Source: Sphingomonas sp. Leaf230
GTDB taxonomy: Bacteria; Pseudomonadota; Alphaproteobacteria; Sphingomonadales; Sphingomonadaceae
Reading direction: 5' to 3'
DNA: 64,000 nucleotides
NCBI RefSeq assembly: GCF_001421745.1
Contig: NZ_LMKW01000013.1
Span: 1 to 64,000, forward strand
The notes under the pieces are model-generated. The model did no database searches and was not told where the DNA came from. It was given only the letters and a program-made list of their open reading frames with translations. Positions 58,833 through 64,000 of this stretch are shown here, one piece after another (positions within the stretch are counted from its first letter, which is position 1; every line of letters begins with the position of its first letter). The position numbers and the translations under genes are program-made.

Positions 58833-59269
58833 GCGGGGACCTTTGTGGAAAGTTTATCGACACGGAGTTGATGACGGCCGCCGGCGAAATCGGCGAACAG
58901 GAAAGCTTCGACGCACGCCTTGGCCATTTCCTCGCCGATCAGGCGCGCCCCCATCGCGATGGCGTTGGCGTCGTTATGGATGCGCGCAAGGCTCGCCGAC
59001 AGCGGTTCGGAGACGAGTGCGCAGCGGCAGGCGGGATTGCGGTTGGCGGCAATCGAAATGCCGATCCCGGAGCCGCACAGCGCGATGCCGCGCTCGGCGC
59101 TACCATCGGCAATCGCCGACGCGAGCTTGAACCCGTAATCGGGATAATCGACGCTGTCGGTGCCTTCGGGACCGAGATCGAGCACGTCATACCCTGCCTC
59201 GCGCAGCCAAGCGGCGAGCACCGCTTTCAACGAAACGGCGGCGTGATCGGACGCGATGGCGATGCGCAC
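58829..59269 (-). CDS. rpiB: Ribose-5-phosphate isomerase B
   Basis: Interconverts ribose 5-phosphate and ribulose 5-phosphate. 146 residues. RIAIASDHAAVSLK holds the phosphate-binding and catalytic start; the catalytic cysteine is C65 in LCGSGIGISIAANR. EPLSASLARIHNDANAIAMG binds the substrate. The start is GTG at 59269; the frame stays open 48 codons upstream but without conserved sequence. First gene of the rpiB-glyA-nrdR unit. Confidence 0.94.
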   Translation of the reverse strand: MRIAIASDHAAVSLKAVLAAWLREAGYDVLDLGPEGTDSVDYPDYGFKLASAIADGSAERGIALCGSGIGISIAANRNPACRCALVSEPLSASLARIHNDANAIAMGARLIGEEMAKACVEAFLFADFAGGRHQLRVDKLSTKVPA

Positions 59270-59415
59270 CTGGCGTAATCCTGTGACGGGGGATCGAGTG
59301 CCCAGCCCCCTACCCCCCCGGGCCGGAATTTGCCACACCTGTTCGCGGGCGCTTTCGTCAGGATGACGCGTTAAGGTCGGGAATGACGTCGAACGAGACC
59401 GTGAAGGAGACATTA

Positions 59416-59841
59416 ATGAAGGCCCTCACTCTGCTTGCCACCGCCGCGCTGACCGCATGTTCCGGCCCGGCCCCCGATACCAGGAGCGACGGCAACATGA
59501 CGTCCGCCGGATCGGTCGAACGCAAGGTCGCCGCTCCCAAGGCTAAACCGACGCCCGACTACACCGGTCGCTGGATCGGCGTCGAAGGCATGGTCCTCGA
59601 CGTCGCCCCGACCGCCACCGCCGGCCACTACGCACTGACCATGCAGTGGGACCTCGACAACAAGGGCAAGTTCGACGGCATCGCGACCGGCGATACGATA
59701 GCGTTCGATCGTGGGGGCGTCCGAGAAACGCTGCGCCCGACCAACGGCGACGCGACCGGGCTCAAATACCTCGCTCGCAAAACCGATTGCCTTACCGTCA
59801 AGCCCGGCGAAGGCTATTGCCGCGACGGACTTAGCCGCTAG
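59416..59841 (+). CDS. Uncharacterised lipoprotein upstream of the ECF sigma gene
   Basis: 141 residues. The signal peptide ends in the lipobox LTAC (C15). A short linker and a compact domain follow: DYTGRWIGVEGMVLDVAP, then HYALTMQWDLDNKGKFDGIA and TDCLTVKPGEGYCRDGLSR, with two cysteines that may form a disulfide. Family not recognised. ATG 59416 has GGAG eight bases upstream. The sigma factor begins 10 bp after its stop, which suggests it belongs to the same operon and could act as an envelope input to, or output of, the sigma factor. Confidence 0.8.
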   Translation: MKALTLLATAALTACSGPAPDTRSDGNMTSAGSVERKVAAPKAKPTPDYTGRWIGVEGMVLDVAPTATAGHYALTMQWDLDNKGKFDGIATGDTIAFDRGGVRETLRPTNGDATGLKYLARKTDCLTVKPGEGYCRDGLSR

Positions 59842-59851
59842 GTTCCCGCCC

Positions 59852-60421
59852 GTGACTATCGCACATGCCAACGCCGACGCCGCCCGCGCACACCTTTCCG
59901 AAGTGCTGCTGCGCACCGGCCAGGAGGACCGCGACGCGTTTCGCGAACTCTATACGCTGACCAGCGCGAAGCTTTTCGGGATCACCCACCGTATCTGTGG
60001 CAACGCCCAAGCCGCGGAGGATGTGCTGCACGAGGTCTATCTCACGATCTGGAAACGCGCCGGCGCCTGGGAACCCGGCCGCGCGAGCCCGATAACCTGG
60101 TTGGCGACGATCGCGCGCAACCGCGCCATCGACTGGCAGCGCGCGCAGGGCGTCCGCCGCGCCAGTCCGCTCGACGACGCGCCCGACGTAGCCGACCCCG
60201 GCGAGGGCGCCGAGGCTGGCATGCTGGCCAGCGAGTCGTCGCGCGAACTGATCGAGTGCCTCGAAGGCCTGGAGCCACAGCAACGCGATGCGATCCGCAC
60301 CGCGTTCTTCGACGGCATCACCTACGCCGAACTCGCGATCAAGCGGGCCGTGCCGCTGGGCACAATGAAGAGCTGGGTCCGCCGCGGCCTCGCCCGCCTG
60401 AAGGATTGCCTCGATGGTTGA
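59852..60421 (+). CDS. ECF RNA polymerase sigma factor (SigK-like)
   Basis: 189 residues. Sigma region 2 is YTLTSAKLFGITHRICGNAQ followed by AEDVLHEVYLTIWKRA and SPITWLATIARNRAIDWQRA; region 4 is LEPQQRDAIRTAFFDGITYA with the helix-turn-helix IKRAVPLGTMKSWVRRGLAR. The start is GTG at 59852. Its stop lies within the next gene (8 bp overlap), which encodes an anti-sigma factor, so its activity is set by that partner. The signal and target genes cannot be read from the window; self-regulation is usual for this class. Confidence 0.9.
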   Translation: MTIAHANADAARAHLSEVLLRTGQEDRDAFRELYTLTSAKLFGITHRICGNAQAAEDVLHEVYLTIWKRAGAWEPGRASPITWLATIARNRAIDWQRAQGVRRASPLDDAPDVADPGEGAEAGMLASESSRELIECLEGLEPQQRDAIRTAFFDGITYAELAIKRAVPLGTMKSWVRRGLARLKDCLDG

Positions 60422-61124
60422 TCCGACCCCCGATACCGGTGTGCCTGAGGATGTGGCGGCCGCCGAACTCGCACTCGGCCTGCTCGAAGGCGAGGAGCGC
60501 GGGGCAGCGCTGCGCCGCGTGCTCGCCGAGCCCGGTTTCGCCGCGCAGGTCGAATGGTGGCGGTCGCGCCTCGCTGTCTTGTTCTACCTCTGGCCCGAAC
60601 ACGCCGCGCCGCCGCATCTCGCCGCCCGGATCGAAGCCAGCCTCGATGGAACGCCAGCCCCCGCGCAAACGCGCCGCTTCGCATGGCCCGCGCTCGCCGC
60701 AGCCACCAGCGCGATCGCCGCATCGCTGTTGCTGTTCGTCATGGTCCGCCCCGAACCGACCGTGCCCGTCTCGCAACCGATCCCCGTCGCGCGGCCGACC
60801 AGCGTGCTCGTCGCGATGCTAGGCGATGCGAAGTCGCCCGTCGCCGCAGTCTACGATCCCGCAAACGGCGCGCTCCGCGTCGCGGCAGGCCCCGGCGTTC
60901 CGGACGCCCGTGTCGCGCAGCTCTGGGTGATCGGCGGCGACGGCGTACCCCATTCGCTCGGCTTGCTCTCGGGCCGCCCGACCTCGCTGGCACCCAAGGG
61001 CGTCGACCGCGGTCGCATAACCCCCGGCGCGACGCTGGCGATCTCGGTCGAGCCGCTCGGCGGCTCGCCGACCGGCCTGCCGACCGGCCCGGTCGTCGCC
61101 ACCGGCGTGGTCGCGCGCGTCTGA
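60414..61124 (+). CDS. Anti-sigma factor (RskA family)
   Basis: 236 residues. A cytoplasmic N-terminal part (about 1-88) contains VAAAELALGLLEGEERGAAL, the anti-sigma helical motif that binds the sigma factor. One membrane helix follows (ALAAATSAIAASLLLFVMV, about 93-111). The periplasmic C-terminal part is the RskA anti-sigma-K domain (VAQLWVIGGDGVPHSLGLLS and GATLAISVEPLGGSPTGLPT). It overlaps the sigma gene by eight bases, so both are made in step. Confidence 0.9.
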   Translation: MVDPTPDTGVPEDVAAAELALGLLEGEERGAALRRVLAEPGFAAQVEWWRSRLAVLFYLWPEHAAPPHLAARIEASLDGTPAPAQTRRFAWPALAAATSAIAASLLLFVMVRPEPTVPVSQPIPVARPTSVLVAMLGDAKSPVAAVYDPANGALRVAAGPGVPDARVAQLWVIGGDGVPHSLGLLSGRPTSLAPKGVDRGRITPGATLAISVEPLGGSPTGLPTGPVVATGVVARV

Positions 61125-61588
61125 TGACCAAGCGACCCGCCGCGACTGGCGGCATTCCGCCAATCGCGCGCCTGCTCGGGCTGAGCGGACTCCTACCGCA
61201 ACTCGCGGCGGTCGCGCTGCTGCTGAGCGGCGATCCGCAAAGCCGGTTCTCCGCGCTGGCGATCGCTTACGCCTATGCCGCGATCATCCTGAGCTTCCTC
61301 GGAGGCCTCTGGTGGGGTCTCGCCGCGCGCACCGACTCGCCACCGCGCTGGCTCTGGTTCGCGAGCGTCGCGCCGTCGCTCATCGCCTTGGCCACCGCCT
61401 GGCCCTGGATGGTCGGCCTGCGCTGGCCCGGTCCCTCGCTGGTCGTGCTCGGCATCAGCCTGATCGCCGCGCTGCTCGTCGACCGTGCGCTCGTCAAAGC
61501 CGGCATCGCGCCGCCCGGCTGGATGAAATTGCGCATGCCCTTGTCGCTCGGCCTGGGCGTTCTGACGATGCTGGCCGCGGCGCTTTAA
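61124..61588 (+). CDS. DUF3429 domain-containing membrane protein
   Basis: 154 residues with five helices: PPIARLLGLSGLLPQLAAVA, then ALAIAYAYAAIILSFLGGLWWGL (the DUF3429 core), WLWFASVAPSLIALATAWPW, and two more. Function of the family is unknown. ATG 61124 overlaps the anti-sigma TGA (TGATG), so it is the last gene of the lipoprotein-sigma-anti-sigma operon and may be part of that response. Confidence 0.88.
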   Translation: MTKRPAATGGIPPIARLLGLSGLLPQLAAVALLLSGDPQSRFSALAIAYAYAAIILSFLGGLWWGLAARTDSPPRWLWFASVAPSLIALATAWPWMVGLRWPGPSLVVLGISLIAALLVDRALVKAGIAPPGWMKLRMPLSLGLGVLTMLAAAL

Positions 61589-61636
61589 TCCCGCTCGCGA
61601 GTCGTATGGGCAGCTGGTTCGTGGTACGAATTGGGC

Positions 61637-62194
61637 ATGAACTCATCGGCCAGAAGTCTCTGTCCCGACCGACAAGCCAAGGCGCGTTTTACGACCGCCG
61701 AGTTCTTGCGCATGGGTGAGTCCGGCGCATTCGACGGCATGAAGATCGAACTGGTCGGTGGGAAACTCGAACGGATGGACTTGCCGCTGGCGGGGCACGC
61801 CGCGCGACAAGCCAAGATCGGCATCCGTCTTTCGCGGTTGCTACCGGAGACGCGGATAACGGGTGGGGTTGGCATCGATCTCGACGACGCCACCGTAATA
61901 GGCTGCGACGTGGCCGTGTTGCGCGAACCCGTGGAAGGCAATCGCCTGCTCATCGCCGACGACCTTCTGCTCGTGATCGAGGTCGCAGAAACGTCGGTAG
62001 CTCGCGACACCACGATGAAGCGCTTCGCCTACGCGCGCGGCCGCATTCCGCACTACTGGGTAGTCGATGGCATTCGGCGCGTTGTCCATGTCTACGCCAA
62101 CCCTTTGGAAGGCGATTACACGCGGTTCCATTCGGTAGGTTTCGGCGAAACGCTAGACGTGCCCGGTACTGATGGCGCGATCACGATCGACTAA
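61637..62194 (+). CDS. Uma2 family endonuclease (PD-(D/E)XK fold)
   Basis: 185 residues. Start FTTAEFLRMGESGAFDGMKI with ELVGGKLERMD gives the first acidic residue; CDVAVLREP and LLLVIEVAETSVARDTTMKR supply the D and E-V(x)A part of the nuclease site, and RIPHYWVVDGIRRVVHVY is the Uma2 signature. Usually listed as 'Uma2 family endonuclease'; biological role unproven. A single copy here, with no antitoxin or methylase beside it. ATG 61637 is used; a TTG two codons upstream is less likely. Confidence 0.87.
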   Translation: MNSSARSLCPDRQAKARFTTAEFLRMGESGAFDGMKIELVGGKLERMDLPLAGHAARQAKIGIRLSRLLPETRITGGVGIDLDDATVIGCDVAVLREPVEGNRLLIADDLLLVIEVAETSVARDTTMKRFAYARGRIPHYWVVDGIRRVVHVYANPLEGDYTRFHSVGFGETLDVPGTDGAITID

Positions 62195-62203
62195 CCAGTG
62201 CCG

Positions 62204-62220
62204 CCCCGCAATGAGCGGGG
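62204..62220. terminator. Short hairpin between the Uma2 and hemA genes
   Basis: CCCCGC-AATGA-GCGGGG, in the 32 bp between two convergent stop codons. It lacks a T run, so termination would be weak. Confidence 0.35.
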
Positions 62221-62226
62221 CCAGCC

Positions 62227-63489
62227 TCAAGCCGCCTTGCGCAGGTCCAGCCGGCTCCAGATTTCCACCAGCGCATCGGTCAGCTCACGCATCATCGCCT
62301 CGGTATGCGCAGGTCCCGGCGTGAATCGCAGGCGCTCGGTACCGCGCGGCACTGTCGGATAGTTGATCGGCTGCACGTACACGCCGTATTCGGCGAGCAG
62401 CACGTCGCTGATCTTCTTCGCCTTGACCGGATCGCCGACCATCAGCGGCACGATATGCGTGTCGCCGATCATCACCGGCAGCCCGGCGTCCTTCAGCATC
62501 GCCTTCAGCATCGCCGCCGAAGCCTGCTGCCCCTCGCGCTCCACGCTCGAGCTCTTCAGATGCCGCACGCTCGCGAGCACGCCCGCGACCAGTACCGGCG
62601 ACAACGACGTCGTAAAAATGAACCCAGGCGCATACGAACGGATCACGTCGACGATCGTGCGATCGGCAGCGATATAGCCCCCCATCACGCCAAACGCCTT
62701 GCCCAGCGTCCCCTCAAGGATCGTGATCCGGTGCGCGACCTCGTCCCGCTCCGAAATGCCGCCGCCGCGCGCGCCATACATCCCGACCGCGTGGACTTCG
62801 TCGCAATAGGTCAGCGCGTTGTAACGGTCGGCAAGGTCGCACACCGCCGAGATCGGCGCGATATCGCCCTCCATCGAATACACGCTCTCGAACGCGATCA
62901 GCTTCGGCGCCGCCGGATCTTCGGCCGCGAGCAGCTCTTCGAGATGCGCGAGGTCGTTGTGGCGGAATACCCGCTTCTCGCAGCCCGAATTGCGTATGCC
63001 CGCGATCATCGACGCGTGGTTCAGTTCGTCGGAAAAGATGATGCAGCCCGGCAGCACCTTCGCCAACGTTGCCAGCGTAGCCTCGTTCGAAACGTAGCCA
63101 CTCGTGAACAGCAAAGCCGCTTCCTTGCCGTGCAGGTCGGCGAGTTCGCCTTCCAGATCGACATGGTAATGCGTGTTGCCGCCGATGTTGCGCGTGCCGC
63201 CCGAGCCCGCGCCGACGTCGTGCAACGCCTCTTCCATCGCCGCGATCACCTTGGGGTGCTGGCCCATCGCGAGATAATCGTTCGAGCACCACACCGTGAT
63301 CGGCTTCGGACCGTTATGCCCGGCAAAGCAGCGTGCGTTCGGAAACGCGCCCTTGTTGCGGAGGATGTCGATGAACACGCGGTAGCGCCCTTCGGCATGC
63401 AATCGGTCGATCGCCTGCGTGAAAACGCGCGAATAATCGACTCGCGGACCCTTGATCGAATCCGTTGCCGGAATGCCGTCGCTAATCAT
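62227..63489 (-). CDS. hemA: 5-aminolevulinate synthase
   Basis: Condenses glycine and succinyl-CoA to 5-aminolevulinate, the first haem step in alphaproteobacteria. 420 residues from ATG 63489. The PLP lysine is in ILEGTLGKAFGVMGGYIA; DELNHASMIAGIRNSGCEKR and FESVYSMEGDIAPI mark the glycine site. The family usually opens with a DY-x3-F segment, here VDYSRVFTQAIDRLHAEGRY, so the start may lie as much as 16 codons downstream, but no start codon is there; a GTG four codons upstream (63501) is also possible. No good ribosome binding site is visible. Supplies haem for the cytochrome oxidase. Confidence 0.95.
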   Translation of the reverse strand: MISDGIPATDSIKGPRVDYSRVFTQAIDRLHAEGRYRVFIDILRNKGAFPNARCFAGHNGPKPITVWCSNDYLAMGQHPKVIAAMEEALHDVGAGSGGTRNIGGNTHYHVDLEGELADLHGKEAALLFTSGYVSNEATLATLAKVLPGCIIFSDELNHASMIAGIRNSGCEKRVFRHNDLAHLEELLAAEDPAAPKLIAFESVYSMEGDIAPISAVCDLADRYNALTYCDEVHAVGMYGARGGGISERDEVAHRITILEGTLGKAFGVMGGYIAADRTIVDVIRSYAPGFIFTTSLSPVLVAGVLASVRHLKSSSVEREGQQASAAMLKAMLKDAGLPVMIGDTHIVPLMVGDPVKAKKISDVLLAEYGVYVQPINYPTVPRGTERLRFTPGPAHTEAMMRELTDALVEIWSRLDLRKAA

Positions 63490-63625
63490 GGCCTTGGGCA
63501 CTACGCCTCGCTTTCACTCGTTTCCAGCGCAATACCGCTCTTACGGTGATCGCTTTCCTCATCCTGGCTGCACATTGCCACGATGCGGCCGCGACGCAAG
63601 GTGGCACATTGTCCCAGGTCAGCGC

Positions 63626-64000
63626 TTAAAGCTGCTCGATCCTGCCAAACCCGCGCGCCGCCAACGCCGGTCCGAGCGCGCGCTCCTCGTCGCCCAACCG
63701 GGTGAAGACGGCAACGCCCTCCCCAGCTCCCGACCATGATTCGCCCTGCATGAGATGCACGATCCGCCGCGCGATCCCCGGTCCACCATCGACGAAGCGC
63801 ACACCCGGAGCAGCGGCTGCAAGCTCCGCCTCCACCAGTGGAAAATGCGTGCAGGCATTGACGATCACGTCGATCGAATGGCCACCGGGTTGCGAAAACA
63901 AGCCGTCTAGCACCGCTGCATAACGTTCCGGCGCGACGACTCGGCCGTGCAATTTCGCCTCGGCCATCTCGACCAGAGCCGCCGAGCCGTAACGCAGCAC
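63626..64000 (-). CDS. murI: Glutamate racemase, 3' part (cut by the window end)
   Basis: Makes D-glutamate for peptidoglycan. The last 124 codons are present. The second catalytic cysteine is seen in VIVNACTHFPLVEAELA, and the end is FGRIEQL. The N-terminal half, with the first cysteine, lies beyond the window. 124-136 bp with no recognisable feature separate it from hemA. Confidence 0.88.
   Translation of the reverse strand: MLRYGSAALVEMAEAKLHGRVVAPERYAAVLDGLFSQPGGHSIDVIVNACTHFPLVEAELAAAAPGVRFVDGGPGIARRIVHLMQGESWSGAGEGVAVFTRLGDEERALGPALAARGFGRIEQL

Noticed and set aside
59376..59403. Autoregulatory ECF promoter (GGGAAT ... CGT) before the lipoprotein-sigma operon
   Set aside because: A GGGAATGAC box is present, but no convincing -10 element lies at the right distance; too weak to annotate.
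1..64000. tRNA/rRNA genes, prophage or classical insertion sequences
   Set aside because: I looked in all larger gaps and found no cloverleaf, rRNA sequence, integrase or IS transposase; the repeats carry no transposase gene except the possible GIY-YIG link.

Overview
The window is a stretch of chromosome from a high-GC alphaproteobacterium, most likely a Sphingomonas or close relative. The evidence is 5-aminolevulinate synthase (the C4 haem route), the alphaproteobacterial cox order (coxB-ctaD ... ctaB-small ORF-ctaG-ctaE-DUF983-SURF1-thrC), DUF4167 beside prmC/prfA, nrdR beside glyA/rpiB, and the sphingomonad Tol-Pal block. I see no phage, plasmid, integrase, classical insertion sequence, CRISPR array, rRNA or tRNA gene. 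The assignment rests on family knowledge and gene order, not on a database search.

Layout. 0.3-2.7 kb: polysaccharide flippase, CBS protein, and a small membrane gene broken by an in-frame TGA. 2.7-7.5 kb (minus): DUF4167, prmC, prfA, hisS. 7.5-11.5 kb (plus): DUF1345, M61 peptidase, pyrophosphatase, TIGR02466 oxygenase-like protein. 11.6-14.5 kb (minus): GNAT, EamA transporter, ispG. 14.6-18.1 kb (plus): DUF1993, acyltransferase, isoaspartyl peptidase, S1/P1 nuclease. 18.3-23.3 kb (minus): the complete envelope operon ybgC-tolQ-tolR-tolA-tolB-pal. 23.4-28.4 kb: VOC protein, orphan lipoprotein, a GGGGTT tandem repeat, nitronate monooxygenase-like protein, a small CxxC protein, lysC and ubiG. 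28.5-33.9 kb: a glycan patch with one GT-C-like and two GT-B glycosyltransferases, an unassigned membrane protein and DUF2141. 34-38 kb (minus): AI-2E transporter, lepB, acpS, pdxJ, pyrE. 38.3-49.3 kb (plus): the aa3-type cytochrome oxidase locus with a foreign-looking membrane gene between ctaD and ctaB, then thrC and an rRNA-type methyltransferase. 49.4-54.2 kb: agmatine deiminase, M28 and S9 peptidases. 54.3-59.3 kb: rpsD, chorismate mutase, a GIY-YIG/TrmJ fusion, nrdR, a small membrane protein, glyA, rpiB. 59.4-64 kb: a lipoprotein/ECF sigma/anti-sigma/DUF3429 operon, a Uma2 nuclease, hemA, and the 3' end of murI.

Most genes are housekeeping: translation, envelope integrity, respiration, amino-acid, nucleotide and cofactor synthesis. 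The striking feature is the density of paired palindromic repeats. About twenty elements of at least six sequence types fill most gaps, and several reach into genes. One is translated within the N-terminus of TolB, one within the first codons of a GT-C-like protein, one overlaps the prmC start, one supplies the ribosome binding site of prfA, and one joins a GIY-YIG nuclease to TrmJ.

The best candidate for something undescribed is that GIY-YIG gene. Inverted ~50 bp repeats flank it. The inner end of one forms its Shine-Dalgarno sequence, and the other removes its stop codon and becomes part of the linker into TrmJ. By eye, all copies of this repeat type in the window lie within 1.5 kb of it, which suggests a nuclease/palindrome pair comparable to RAYT/REP systems. 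A second candidate is a chain of stem-loops, including a three-way junction, that starts at the ctaD stop codon.
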